A DNA stretch of 64,000 nt from Desulfosporosinus nitroreducens. GTDB lineage: Bacteria > Bacillota > Desulfitobacteriia > Desulfitobacteriales > Desulfitobacteriaceae. The stretch is taken from assembly GCF_023897015.1 (NCBI RefSeq), contig NZ_JAMHFY010000010.1, positions 62,001 to 126,000 on the forward strand, read 5' to 3'. A program made the position numbers and the translations under genes. Shown here one piece after another: positions 1-8,901 of this stretch; position 1 is the first letter of the stretch, and every line of letters begins with the position of its first letter. The notes under the pieces were generated by a model. It had not been told where the DNA came from. It saw only the letters and a list, made by a program, of their open reading frames with translations, and ran no database searches.

Positions 1-38
1 CAACTCAACAGATGCCAGCGAGGAGGAATCAAATGTGA
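1..38 (+). CDS. aguA: Agmatine deiminase, C-terminal tail only (partial)
   Basis: One frame entering the window reads TQQMPARRNQM and stops at the TGA at 36-38. Agmatine deiminases typically end in an ITQQxP-like tail, and the gene overlaps the start of the carbamoylputrescine amidase gene (GTG at 35), the usual aguA-aguB partner. The enzyme would convert agmatine to N-carbamoylputrescine. Only 11 residues are visible, so the call rests on the short motif plus the neighbour. Confidence 0.6.
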   Translation, partial: TQQMPARRNQM

Positions 39-919
39 GAAACGTTAAAGTTGCGGCTACTCAGATGAGTTGTGCTGAGAGTATCGAAGAAAACATTGCT
101 AAGGCGGACGTCTTAGTGAGGGAAGCCGCTGCTAAGGGTGCTCAGATTATCTTGTTGCAAGAGTTGTTTGAAACCCCATATTTCTGTCAAAAAGAAAAAT
201 CTAAGTATTATACGTATGCCACAGAACTAGAGCAGAATCATGCGGTAAGGCACTTTAAAAAGGTAGCTGAAGAGCTTCAGGTAGTGTTGCCGATCAGCTT
301 CTATGAGAAAAAAAACTATGCCCGTTATAACTCTCTGGCCGTCATTGATGCTAATGGAGAGGTGCTGGGAAAGTATCGCAAGAGTCATATACCAGATGGC
401 CCGGGGTATGAAGAAAAGTTCTATTTTAATCCAGGAGATACAGGTTTTAAAGTCTGGAATACGCGTTTTGGCAAAATTGGTGTCGGAGTCTGCTGGGATC
501 AATGGTATCCCGAAGCTGCTCGATGTATGGCTCTGATGGGTGCTGAGTTGCTTTTTTATCCAACAGCTATTGGTTCAGAGCCCCAAGATGGATTGATTGA
601 CTCCAAAGAACATTGGCAGACTTGTATGCTTGGGCATGCGGCAGCAAACCTAATTCCCGTGATTGCTTCTAACAGAATCGGAGTTGAGGAGGACGATGAT
701 TCCAATATCACGTTCTATGGATCTTCCTTCATTGCGGGTCCGCAAGGGAATAAAGTTATTGAAGCTGGCCGTGCAGAAGAAACCGTGCTTGTTGCTGAAT
801 TTGACTTGGAGCAGCTAGAAACGCAGCGACTTGAGTGGGGAATTTTTCGAGATCGTCGACCTGATTTATACAGAATCATTTCAACGTCTGATGGGGAATT
901 AAACCCTAAATGGGACTAG
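35..919 (+). CDS. aguB: N-carbamoylputrescine amidase
   Basis: Cytoplasmic nitrilase-superfamily hydrolase that converts N-carbamoylputrescine to putrescine, CO2 and ammonia, the last step of the agmatine route to polyamines. The 294 residues match the family length. The Glu-Lys-Cys triad is visible: E43 in QELFE, K116 in KYRKSH and C153 in GVCWDQWYPE, the last being a signature of the AguB subgroup. It starts with GTG, preceded by AGGAGG at 21-26, and overlaps the stop of the preceding gene, so the two are translationally coupled. A strong terminator follows. Confidence 0.93.
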   Translation: MRNVKVAATQMSCAESIEENIAKADVLVREAAAKGAQIILLQELFETPYFCQKEKSKYYTYATELEQNHAVRHFKKVAEELQVVLPISFYEKKNYARYNSLAVIDANGEVLGKYRKSHIPDGPGYEEKFYFNPGDTGFKVWNTRFGKIGVGVCWDQWYPEAARCMALMGAELLFYPTAIGSEPQDGLIDSKEHWQTCMLGHAAANLIPVIASNRIGVEEDDDSNITFYGSSFIAGPQGNKVIEAGRAEETVLVAEFDLEQLETQRLEWGIFRDRRPDLYRIISTSDGELNPKWD

Positions 920-934
920 TCATGATATTGGAGG

Positions 935-960
935 CCCCGGTTAAAAAACCGGGGTTTTTT
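935..960 (+). terminator. Intrinsic terminator after aguB
   Basis: An 8-bp GC-rich stem (CCCCGGTT at 935-942, AACCGGGG at 947-954) with an AAAA loop is followed by six T. It ends the aguA-aguB transcript. Confidence 0.93.
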
Positions 961-1070
961 GTTTGCCAGTTAGAAAGTATAACCTATTGTCAGATACTTT
1001 CTGAAAGCATAAGCAGTAAAGTGGCTTCTTTTAAGATAATAAGAATTATGACAAAGGGAAGCATAGGTGC

Positions 1071-1409
1071 TCAAGCCGACTCACTGGTAGAAACGAAATA
1101 GGCCATAGCAACTTCATAGAGGAAATTAATTGATTTAGGATTTTTTCCAGCTAAGAGAGCATTGAGCTTTTCGAGTGTTGGGTCGGAATCCTCTGAAGCA
1201 GTATAGAGCAAAACGGTAGGTTCAACTTCTAGGGCGGTGCCTATTCTTGCTAATAGGTCTAGTGAAGGAGCCCTAAGGCCACGTTCCAGATAACCTATAT
1301 AGGAACTACTGACATTAACCAGTTCAGCAAGTTTTTCTTGTGTGAGGCCCCTTGTCTGGCGGAATAAGCGTATATTTTTTCCTGCAACCTCTTGTATGTT
1401 GTTAGACAC
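1071..1409 (-). CDS. XRE-family helix-turn-helix regulator
   Basis: A 112-residue DNA-binding protein. Residues about 10-64 form a classic HTH_3 domain (GLTQEKLAELVNVSSSYIGYLE). The remaining tail of about 45 residues has no recognisable ligand domain. The GTG start at 1409 is preceded on the minus strand by GAGGTGAT. It is convergent with aguB and divergent from the receiver gene at 1593, so it could act on that intergenic region. Target and effector are not visible. Confidence 0.85.
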   Translation of the reverse strand: MSNNIQEVAGKNIRLFRQTRGLTQEKLAELVNVSSSYIGYLERGLRAPSLDLLARIGTALEVEPTVLLYTASEDSDPTLEKLNALLAGKNPKSINFLYEVAMAYFVSTSESA

Positions 1410-1480
1410 ACTATCACCTCTCCATCCAATTTTATGTTAGTCATCAGAAACATCTTACCGACTGTGTGTGCTTAATTATG

Positions 1481-1509
1481 TTGAAAAAGGCGACATATAG
1501 TTATACAAT
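1481..1509 (+). promoter_or_regulatory. Sigma-A type promoter upstream of the Spo0F-like gene
   Basis: TTGAAA (1481-1486) and TACAAT (1504-1509) are separated by 17 bp, about 80 bp before the start codon of the receiver gene. Confidence 0.55.
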
Positions 1510-1592
1510 ATGAAATTAGTAGTCTGAAATATATAGCGATAATGAGTCTAGAAGTTAAATAATGTATATTTAATAGAAAGGAGGAAGCAAAA

Positions 1593-1970
1593 TTGTCGGG
1601 ATATATTTTAGTTGTCGATGACCAATTCGGGGTCAGACTTCTTATTCATAAGGTTTTAGAGGAATCAGGCTATAACGTAAAAGCAGTGGCAAGCGGGTCG
1701 GAATGTTTGAATCATGCCATCTCATTAAACCGCCCATCTCTTATTCTATTAGATCAAAGAATGCCGGCAATGACAGGGCTTCAAGTATTGTCTCGACTTA
1801 GTCAGGATGATCAGGCTAAGGATATTCCAGTAATTATGATAAGTGCAGAAACTGATTTGGAGGACCTTGCGCGATGTTTTGGTGTGCAAAATTTCTTAAG
1901 CAAACCTCTGGACTTAAATATTTTGCTTAAAACTGTTCAGGAAACTTTAGCAGGAGCGAGCTTGGGATAA
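1593..1970 (+). CDS. Single-domain response regulator, Spo0F-like
   Basis: A stand-alone receiver of 125 residues, almost exactly the length of Spo0F (124). The acidic pocket D9-D10, phospho-acceptor D54, switch S84 and K104 (in SKPLD) are all present. The N-terminus ILVVDDQFGVR strongly resembles Spo0F (ILIVDDQxGIR). The TTG start is set by AAAGGAGG at 1577-1584. With no output domain it must act by protein contact or phosphotransfer, for example from orphan PAS kinases in a sporulation phosphorelay. Orthology with Spo0F itself is not proven, because other CheY-like receivers share this layout. Confidence 0.85.
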   Translation: MSGYILVVDDQFGVRLLIHKVLEESGYNVKAVASGSECLNHAISLNRPSLILLDQRMPAMTGLQVLSRLSQDDQAKDIPVIMISAETDLEDLARCFGVQNFLSKPLDLNILLKTVQETLAGASLG

Positions 1971-2062
1971 AGCAACAATGCAGGGACTAATAGCTTGTTG
2001 TGGCAGAAAGTTAAAATTTTAAGTTTTTAATGTACAGCTTTGCATGGATCTGGAGGTATTCG

Positions 2063-3148
2063 ATGAATGTAGTTCTTGAAAAATTACCACCAGGATTGTT
2101 TTTACAAAAACTAGCCCCCGTGGACTTGTTTGATACCAGTGGTCTTCTTTTATTAACAAGAGGGCAGCTAATAACAGATAGGGTCAGGGAACGATTGGTA
2201 AGAAGCGAGGTTTACACTTTAATATCTGAGAAAGATCATGTCAATTCATCTGGTACTGAGTTAAAGACTTTTCCAAGAGATCTTTATTTGGACATTGTAG
2301 GTTCAATATGGAGTATTTATCATGATACAGGGCTAATTACATCGGAGCAAATAGCCCAAACGATGGTTCTTATAGAGTTGATTATTATGGAAATTAACGG
2401 TAAATGGATGTGCATAGATAATGATTCTCTGCGAGTGGATTTGGCTAGTTTAAAAGAACATGACTACTGTACTTTTGTACACGCAGTTAATGTTGCTATT
2501 CTCTCTACAATAATCGCAAGAGGATTAGGCTATCAGGGGCAACGTTTAAGGTATCTGACAATGGGGGCAATCCTCCATGATATTGGGAAGATTAAAGTAC
2601 CCTGTGAAATTTTAAATAAGCCTGGGTTATTAAGTGAAAAGGAATTAATAATTATTAAGCGGCACCCTATTGAGGGAGAGAAAATGCTGCATAATACAGA
2701 TGTTTCACCAATTATATTAAATTCGGTAAGACTGCATCATGAACGTTGGAGTGGTAATGGATATCCCGATGGACTTAGTGGATCCCGAATCCTCCTTGAT
2801 GCCCAAATTATTGCGATAGCAGATGTTTATGATGCCCTAACGGCAGATCGACCTTATCGTAAAGCACTTCCACCTTATCATGCTCTTGAAATGATTTTAA
2901 CCATGGAAAAGGATTTTAATCCAATAGTTGTCACTGCATTTCGTAATTCCTTAAATCTATATCCTAAAGATACCTTAGTAACTTTAAATACTGGGGAAAT
3001 AGGTGTAGTTGTTGCTGTGCCGACTAATTTCCCGACGCGTCCACTTGTGAGACTTATGTTTGATTGCAATGGGAAATATTCAGATAAAGAAATTTATATA
3101 GATTTAATGAATGAGTTGACGTATTTTATTAAGAGTCCTTCAGTATAA
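2063..3148 (+). CDS. HD-GYP domain protein, probable c-di-GMP phosphodiesterase
   Basis: A 361-residue soluble protein. Residues 1-130 form an unrecognised N-terminal region shared with the second HD-GYP gene at 58429. The HD-GYP domain covers about 135-300, with HDIGK at 172-176, HHERW at 225-229 and GYP at 233-235, so the metal ligands look intact. A C-terminal segment of about 60 residues contains LNTGEIGVV, also found in the paralogue. The family hydrolyses c-di-GMP. The chosen ATG has GGAGG six bases upstream; an ATG 33 bp earlier has no ribosome site. It follows the Spo0F-like receiver by about 90 bp. Unlike its paralogue it has no recognisable riboswitch leader. Confidence 0.88.
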   Translation: MNVVLEKLPPGLFLQKLAPVDLFDTSGLLLLTRGQLITDRVRERLVRSEVYTLISEKDHVNSSGTELKTFPRDLYLDIVGSIWSIYHDTGLITSEQIAQTMVLIELIIMEINGKWMCIDNDSLRVDLASLKEHDYCTFVHAVNVAILSTIIARGLGYQGQRLRYLTMGAILHDIGKIKVPCEILNKPGLLSEKELIIIKRHPIEGEKMLHNTDVSPIILNSVRLHHERWSGNGYPDGLSGSRILLDAQIIAIADVYDALTADRPYRKALPPYHALEMILTMEKDFNPIVVTAFRNSLNLYPKDTLVTLNTGEIGVVVAVPTNFPTRPLVRLMFDCNGKYSDKEIYIDLMNELTYFIKSPSV

Positions 3149-3159
3149 TTCGAGAACAA

Positions 3160-3189
3160 TTGATAATTTGGAGATGGTAAATTTATATA
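3160..3189 (+). promoter_or_regulatory. Possible sigma-A promoter for mch
   Basis: TTGATA (3160-3165) and TATATA (3184-3189) with an 18-bp spacer lie about 65 bp before the mch start. The match is moderate only. Confidence 0.4.
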
Positions 3190-3252
3190 AGACATACTAA
3201 AAATGGATAAGATAAAGACATGTTAAGAGAATGATAGAAAAGGAAGAATAGC

Positions 3253-4221
3253 ATGTCTTTTCCAAATACACAACAATCCAAACTAAGTCCAAATCGCCAA
3301 GCATTTCCTTTAGTTAACGAATTTATCCTGAAGAGCAAACTTCTGAGGGTTGGAGTGAAAAAACAAAATGAGGTAACTGTAATAGACTGCGGAGTTCAAG
3401 TACAAGGCAGCTGGGAAGCTGGCGTTTTGTTTGCTGCAGTCTGCCTCGGCGGGTTGGCACAGGTTAAAATACATTGGTTAGACTTTAGCGGGTTTCGCTG
3501 GCCCACGGTGGAGGTTGTTACTGCTCATCCGGTTCAAGCTTGCCTGGCGTCTCAATATGCTGGCTGGCCTATCAAAAATGGCGATTTAACCGCAATGGGT
3601 TCCGGACCAGGGCGTGCCATTATTCATCAGGGCAGTCTGTATGACAGGAATGGATACAAAGATTATTCGAAGACGGCCGTTATATGTCTGGAAAGTGAGG
3701 AGCTCCCAACTGCGGCCGCAGTCCAATACTTAGTAGAAGAATTAGGGTGTGAGCCTAAGGATCTCTATATTTTGGCAGCTCCAACCGCGTCTCTAGCGGG
3801 TTCAGTCCAGATAGCTGCACGGGCTTTGGAAACGGGTTTATCTAAGCTTGCTGTACTGGGGTATGATTTAGAAAGAATAGATTCTGGCTGGGGAACTTGT
3901 CCGCTTCCGCCTGTTGCAGGCAGTAACCTCAATGCTTTAGGAAGGTCAAATGATGGGATACTTTATGGTTCTACAGTACTTTATAATCTTAAAGATAATG
4001 ATAAAACCTTAGATTCGTTAGTAAATCAAATTCCGTTCTGTTTTTCTCGGGAATATGAACGGCCTTTTATAGAAATCTTTGAGGAATATGGGGATTTCTA
4101 TAACATTGATCCCATGGTATTTAGCCCTGCCGAGGTATGGTTATGTAACTTGAATAGCGGGCGTTCTTTTCATGCTGGGGGCTTACGTCCGGACCTTTTA
4201 CGCAATTCATTTGGGATATAA
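3253..4221 (+). CDS. mch: Methenyltetrahydromethanopterin cyclohydrolase, archaeal type
   Basis: The 322 residues match the length of Mch, which interconverts methenyl- and formyl-tetrahydromethanopterin in C1 metabolism of methanogens and some methylotrophs. Visible family signatures are IDCGVQVQGSWEAG (about 44-57), HPVQACLASQYAGW and AMGSGPGRA (about 115-123), plus a C-terminal NLNSGRSFHAGGL. The ATG follows GGAAG weakly. It appears monocistronic and no other methanopterin-pathway gene is visible in the window. In a Gram-positive anaerobe this is unexpected: it may use a different pterin such as tetrahydrofolate, or be a laterally acquired gene with a changed role. Confidence 0.85.
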   Translation: MSFPNTQQSKLSPNRQAFPLVNEFILKSKLLRVGVKKQNEVTVIDCGVQVQGSWEAGVLFAAVCLGGLAQVKIHWLDFSGFRWPTVEVVTAHPVQACLASQYAGWPIKNGDLTAMGSGPGRAIIHQGSLYDRNGYKDYSKTAVICLESEELPTAAAVQYLVEELGCEPKDLYILAAPTASLAGSVQIAARALETGLSKLAVLGYDLERIDSGWGTCPLPPVAGSNLNALGRSNDGILYGSTVLYNLKDNDKTLDSLVNQIPFCFSREYERPFIEIFEEYGDFYNIDPMVFSPAEVWLCNLNSGRSFHAGGLRPDLLRNSFGI

Positions 4222-4252
4222 GATCTTCTGCCTAAAGATAGACAGAAGATCT
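4221..4252 (+). terminator. Hairpin after mch, possible weak terminator
   Basis: A 10-bp inverted repeat, AGATCTTCTG (4221-4230, its first base the last base of the mch stop codon) and CAGAAGATCT (4243-4252), follows mch immediately. There is no clear T-run, so termination would be weak or factor-assisted. Confidence 0.4.
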
Positions 4253-4293
4253 ATATCTTGAAATTGACTAGATCGAATAAAGTATGGTAAGAT

Positions 4294-4590
4294 TTAATTT
4301 GTTCCGAGTAAATCAAAACTATATAGTTCTCTATCGCTTAATTCAATTTTTTGAAGCGGAGAAACCAATTTAGGGGTGAATCCTTCGCAGTATGTTTTCA
4401 GATTTGCGAGGGTAGGGTTACTTTTCAATCCGAATCCGTCAGCTAACTTCGTAAGCGTTGAAAGGGAGGAACCAATGGCATGATCTAGCTTTGCTTTGCA
4501 ATCTATAGGTCTTAATTGGCTGAACCTTTGACAATAGTCGGGGTTTTTCTTGATTTTAGGGTCACTTAAGTAAGTGGAGGTTATTTAAAT
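4294..4590 (-). pseudogene. Open frame without start, possible frameshifted tail of the gene at 4562-5137
   Basis: Ninety-eight codons on the minus strand are open from just after a stop at 4591-4593 down to TAA at 4294-4296. The product is protein-like, for example FGLKSNPTLANLKTYCEGF, but contains no ATG or GTG start and only late TTG codons. The frame begins right where the membrane-protein gene on the same strand stops (4562), offset by one frame. The simplest reading is a frameshift that cut off about 90 C-terminal residues. It could also be a chance open frame. The rest of the 340-bp gap (4222-4561) holds only the mch hairpin. Confidence 0.35.
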
Positions 4591-5137
4591 AGTTCAAAAT
4601 GTTCTCTTTCTCACTTATTTCGACGTGAATTAGTGGTTGTTGTTTTCCTGCAATGACCCCAGCCCATTTAAGATAAATTGTTTGGTTATAGGATTTATGA
4701 ACAATAGGATCAGCGTAGCTTAGGCTAATGATGATAAAATGGGGATGGATATTGGCTTCGTCTAATACTTTGTCTTTGAGGTTAAGAAGTAAACTTGTGG
4801 TTGTATCCCTGGGAATATCATTTACAACGGTATAATCGTCAATAAGAATGGGCTTTTCTAACAACTGTTGCTCAAAAACTATGATTCTACTTGAAAGAGT
4901 TGTTGCAGGATGGGTCCCAACGTTCTTGAATCTGAATTCAAATTCGAAACTTGATTCCTTTGTAAAATGGAGTGAAGGAGATTCGATAAAGGTCAAATAT
5001 GGGCGTGCCGCTTCACGCTGTATTTTCCAGGTAGTAACAGAAATATATACAGAAATTAGAGAAACGAGGGCAAAGATTAGAGTAGATATTGTGACGACGG
5101 AGCCTGACCAATTCCAATTTTTAAAGTTCCAAGACAT
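4562..5137 (-). CDS. Membrane-anchored protein of unknown function
   Basis: 191 residues with one N-terminal transmembrane segment (about 14-36, VVTISTLIFALVSLISVYIS), followed by a domain of about 150 residues that looks beta-rich (FEFEFRFKNVGTHPATTLSSRI). The pattern FKNVGTxPA is typical of small proteins with an immunoglobulin-like or DUF-type extracellular domain, but I do not recognise the family. The ATG at 5137 has only a weak purine-rich stretch upstream. The gene may originally have continued into the open frame at 4294-4590. Confidence 0.65.
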   Translation of the reverse strand: MSWNFKNWNWSGSVVTISTLIFALVSLISVYISVTTWKIQREAARPYLTFIESPSLHFTKESSFEFEFRFKNVGTHPATTLSSRIIVFEQQLLEKPILIDDYTVVNDIPRDTTTSLLLNLKDKVLDEANIHPHFIIISLSYADPIVHKSYNQTIYLKWAGVIAGKQQPLIHVEISEKENILNYLNNLHLLK

Positions 5138-5405
5138 GCTTGCCCCCTTATTTTGAACATCTTATTTTGTTAATATATATTAATTAATTAAGGGAAAAAT
5201 TCATTTGCTTTCCAAATTAAGAAAGCTGTCTTAACCTGAAGAGTTTACGCGGAAGTATAAGTCGATTATATTTCAAGCGGCACAGGGTATGATTTAAGAA
5301 TAGGCATTGCGAACAACCTTGTATACTATAATACAGAATCTACAATAACAATGACATATTACGATAGGCACTTAAGATATAAAAAAATTTAGAAAGGGAG
5401 ATTAT

Positions 5406-6773
5406 ATGAATTATGTTAATATGAATTTGTCTGAAGAGAATACATTGACCAAGTTGAGCAGAATGGCTGAAGAAAGTGGTTTTATTAAACCTGAATTATA
5501 TAGGAAATATGAAGTAAAGCGGGGGTTGCGTGATTTAGATGGAAAAGGGGTACTTGTTGGCTTAACAGAGATCGGTGAGGTCCATTCGTACATTATGGAT
5601 GAAGGGGAAAAGGTTTCTGTCCCAGGACGTTTAATATATCGAGGTATAGACATCAGAGATATCGTAATGGGTTTTATTGAAGATAATCGCTATGGGTTTG
5701 AAGAGACAGCCTACTTGCTGCTTTTTGGAAATCTACCAGATCTTAACGCACAAAAGGAATTTGAGCAACTTCTTTCACTTTATCAAAGACTCCCGGAAGA
5801 TTTCACTCGCGATGTTATCCTAAAGGCACCAAGCAAAGATATCATGAACACGCTAGCAAGAAGTGTTTTGGCATTATATTCCTTTGACGAAAATCCAGAT
5901 GATACATCTATGCAAAATGTTTTAAAACAATGTCTGAGGCTGGTTGCTTGTTTTCCATCCTTGGCAGTTTACGGATATCACGCCTTAAGCCATTACCATG
6001 GAAGCCAAAGTCTTTATATCCATAGTCCCCGGGCTGATTTAAGCATTGCTGAGAACATCTTAGCTATGTTGAGACCGGATAGTAGTTATACTCAGTTAGA
6101 GGCAACACTGCTGGATCTGGCTCTCGTTCTTCATGCCGAGCATGGTGGAGGGAATAACTCATCATTTGTCACTCATGTTGTTACTTCTACTGGTACGGAT
6201 ACCTATTCTGCTATGGCGGCAGCAATTGGAGCGCTTAAAGGGCCGCGACATGGAGGAGCCAATATTAAAGTTGTTCAAATGTTTGAAGATATGAAAGAAA
6301 AATTAAAGGATTGGGAGGATGACGAGGAGATAGAGCAATACCTTACGCGCATCCTCTCCAAGGACGCATTTGATCGTACTGGCTTAATCTATGGGATTGG
6401 GCATGCAGTATACTCAATATCGGATCCTAGGACAGTCATTCTTAAAGGTTATGTTTCTCAACTGGCTCAAGAAAAGGGACTGGAAGATGAATTTAATCTC
6501 TATGCTAAGGTTGAGACCTTAGCGCCTCAGGTTATTTCAAAGTTTAATACAATGTATAAGACTGTAAGTGCCAATGTCGATTTCTACTCAGGTTTTGTAT
6601 ATAAAATGCTTAATATCCCAATGGAAATGTTTACACCGATTTTTGCAATTTCTAGAATTGTTGGTTGGAGTGCTCATCGCATCGAAGAAATCGCTAACAG
6701 TGGAAAGATTATTAGACCGGCTTACAAAAGTGTAGCTCCGAGACGAAGTTACCTTAGGATGAATGAGAGATAG
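5406..6773 (+). CDS. gltA: Citrate synthase
   Basis: 455 residues. Condenses acetyl-CoA and oxaloacetate to citrate, the entry to the TCA cycle or to glutamate synthesis. The catalytic residues are in place: H282 in GPRHGGAN, H333 in GIGHAVY and D392 in NVDFYSG. R80-G-I-D is the conserved YRGxD site. A long N-terminal extension of about 70 residues is typical of the longer clostridial type. AAAGGGAG lies before the ATG. A 2-methylcitrate synthase role cannot be excluded from sequence, but no propionate genes are nearby. It has its own terminator and so is monocistronic. Confidence 0.92.
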   Translation: MNYVNMNLSEENTLTKLSRMAEESGFIKPELYRKYEVKRGLRDLDGKGVLVGLTEIGEVHSYIMDEGEKVSVPGRLIYRGIDIRDIVMGFIEDNRYGFEETAYLLLFGNLPDLNAQKEFEQLLSLYQRLPEDFTRDVILKAPSKDIMNTLARSVLALYSFDENPDDTSMQNVLKQCLRLVACFPSLAVYGYHALSHYHGSQSLYIHSPRADLSIAENILAMLRPDSSYTQLEATLLDLALVLHAEHGGGNNSSFVTHVVTSTGTDTYSAMAAAIGALKGPRHGGANIKVVQMFEDMKEKLKDWEDDEEIEQYLTRILSKDAFDRTGLIYGIGHAVYSISDPRTVILKGYVSQLAQEKGLEDEFNLYAKVETLAPQVISKFNTMYKTVSANVDFYSGFVYKMLNIPMEMFTPIFAISRIVGWSAHRIEEIANSGKIIRPAYKSVAPRRSYLRMNER

Positions 6774-6803
6774 AGGGATATGTAGCGACAATCATAATGT
6801 GGC

Positions 6804-6831
6804 AGGTGGTTCCCCAGGGAATCACCTTTTT
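6804..6831 (+). terminator. Terminator after citrate synthase
   Basis: AGGTGGTTCCC pairs with GGGAATCACCT (with G-U pairs) across a very short loop and is followed by TTTTT. Confidence 0.8.
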
Positions 6832-7012
6832 AATGTTAATGTACTAAGGCGAAAAAGAGACTATATCCCCAGTGCCCCAATTACCTTATCTGATTAAATA
6901 TTAATTTAGAAACTAAAAAAACTGTTTTTAACAAACTAAATAATAGAGGATATTACCCTTTTTTGTTGAAATGTAATGCAATCTAGAATTAAAAGGAAAA
7001 TGAGGCGATGAT

Positions 7013-8755
7013 ATGGAAACTAAGCTTGTGAAACAAAAGTCTAATATAAGCTATGGAGTCCGAATCAAATTATTGTCAGGTTTTTTTGCAGTCTTACTTT
7101 TAACCCTACTTGTAGGGGGCGTGGGTTACTATGGTGTTTATAAGATCAATCTTGAAGCAGAAGATTTAGGGGGGCACTGGCTGAAAGCAACTAGTGCCTT
7201 GGCAGTAGTGATAGAGGATACGGAAGATACTCGACGCTATCTTATGGGGGGATTTCTGATGCGTTCAGAAGCCCAAGCTTTTCTAGACTATAAAAATCAA
7301 TTTGTAATAGCAAAAGCGAAATGGGAGATGGATTTTGCTGAGTATAATAACTATGTGACATCTGCTGATGGAAAAGCAAGCAGTGAGGAAATGAGAAAAT
7401 CATTTAATGCTTACATAGAGGATGCTGAGAAGGTTTGGCTGTTAACTCAAGAAGGTAAAGATGTTGAGGCTAGACCCATATTGACTCAAACAAGCAAGGC
7501 TAGTTTTGATAAGTTGCTTAAAAATATGGAAGCTCAGATGGTCTATATGGAAGCTGGAGGGGCAGAAGCTACCCATCATGCTCAAACTACAAAAAACTCT
7601 GTAATAAAGCTTCTTATCATTTTCGTGATACTTGCTTTGATTGTTGGGGCAGTTTTAGCAATTATGCTTGCCCAACATATTAGCCGCCCTCTTGTTGCAG
7701 TGACACAGGTTGCACAATCTGTTGCAGATGGAGACTTGAACGTTAAAATACCAGAGATTAAGAATAAAGACGAAATCGGCATACTGTCTATAGCTGTCAG
7801 TGAGATGGTGCAATCCTTAAGAGGAGTCATTGGAGAAGTTCTAACTCAATCAGAGAGTGTGGCAGCAACCAGTCAGGAATTGTCGGCTGCCTCAGAGCAA
7901 GCAACTGCATCAAGTGAGCAAGTTGCTGAAACGCTTGGTCAAGTTGCAGCGGGTTCAACGAATACAGCGGTTTCGATAGGAGATATTGTAAAAGTCATTG
8001 ACCAATTGTCGGCTAATGCTCAACAAGTAGCAGAAAATGCTGAGACGGTTAGTCAAAGCAGTGAAAAGACAGCTCAGGCGGCAGACTTGGGAGCCCTTCA
8101 ATCGGAAAATGCAGTGCAAAAAATGGAAGCAGTACGAGAGGTTTCAGCTCAGTCAGCTGAAGTTATTTCTCGGTTAGGTGATGAATCAAAACAAATTGGG
8201 CAAATTGTTGATGTGATCAGAGGAATTGCTGATCAGACTAATTTATTAGCTCTTAATGCAGCAATTGAGGCCGCTAGGGCGGGAGAACAAGGACGAGGAT
8301 TTGCAGTTGTCGCTGAAGAGGTGCGTAAATTGGCGGAACAGTCCTCTGCTTCCACAGTTGAGATCGCAACTCTAATTGAAAATATCCAACGAGAGGCGGA
8401 ACATGCAGTTGGAGTAATGGAGAAAGGAAAGGTTGAAGTCGCTGCAGGAGTTGAAGCAGTTAATTTAGCCGGAAATTCCTTCCGAACCATTGTAGAAGAA
8501 GTTAACAAAGTCGTTGAGCAAATTCAGCTAATTACAGAAGCTTCACAGCAAATGGCTATTGGGACCTCTGCAGCGGCCAAATCAGCCGAAAACATTGGTG
8601 TTACTGCTCAGCAAGCCGCTGCCAGTACACAAGAGGTTGCTGCAACTTCTGAAGAACAAGCTGCCACAATGGTATCAGTAAGTCAATCTGCAGAAGCCTT
8701 AGCTCAGCTTGGAGAAAGACTGATGAGTGCTGTTGTGAAATTCAAGCTATATTAA
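7013..8755 (+). CDS. Methyl-accepting chemotaxis protein
   Basis: A 580-residue transmembrane chemoreceptor. TM1 lies at about 20-43, a helical periplasmic-type sensor (four-helix bundle, about 44-193) with no recognised ligand motif comes next, then TM2 at about 195-217, HAMP at about 218-270 and the long coiled-coil signalling domain. The hairpin tip that contacts CheA/CheW is perfect ([24 protein letters not shown], about 406-429). Q/E-rich methylation segments flank it. It would report a chemical signal to the flagellar motor. It is a single gene between terminators; no che genes are in the window. Confidence 0.95.
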   Translation: METKLVKQKSNISYGVRIKLLSGFFAVLLLTLLVGGVGYYGVYKINLEAEDLGGHWLKATSALAVVIEDTEDTRRYLMGGFLMRSEAQAFLDYKNQFVIAKAKWEMDFAEYNNYVTSADGKASSEEMRKSFNAYIEDAEKVWLLTQEGKDVEARPILTQTSKASFDKLLKNMEAQMVYMEAGGAEATHHAQTTKNSVIKLLIIFVILALIVGAVLAIMLAQHISRPLVAVTQVAQSVADGDLNVKIPEIKNKDEIGILSIAVSEMVQSLRGVIGEVLTQSESVAATSQELSAASEQATASSEQVAETLGQVAAGSTNTAVSIGDIVKVIDQLSANAQQVAENAETVSQSSEKTAQAADLGALQSENAVQKMEAVREVSAQSAEVISRLGDESKQIGQIVDVIRGIADQTNLLALNAAIEAARAGEQGRGFAVVAEEVRKLAEQSSASTVEIATLIENIQREAEHAVGVMEKGKVEVAAGVEAVNLAGNSFRTIVEEVNKVVEQIQLITEASQQMAIGTSAAAKSAENIGVTAQQAAASTQEVAATSEEQAATMVSVSQSAEALAQLGERLMSAVVKFKLY

Positions 8756-8782
8756 GCTGTTATCAAAATAAACTTGGAAGCA

Positions 8783-8813
8783 AATCCGGCCTAAAATATG
8801 GGCCGGATTTTTT
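8783..8813 (+). terminator. Terminator after the chemoreceptor gene
   Basis: AATCCGGCC (8783-8791) pairs with GGCCGGATT (8801-8809), followed by a T-run. Confidence 0.92.
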
Positions 8814-8901
8814 AGCGTTTTGTTTACATTAATAACCAAACATTGTTTGTTTAATTAAGGCAATACTATATGAGGTTATTAAATTTTTAGGAGGAATTAA
8901 T

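Noticed and set aside
1990-2062. A c-di-GMP riboswitch before the first HD-GYP gene.
   Set aside because: No GGCAAAC or GACGCAAAGC-like core is present in the short gap.
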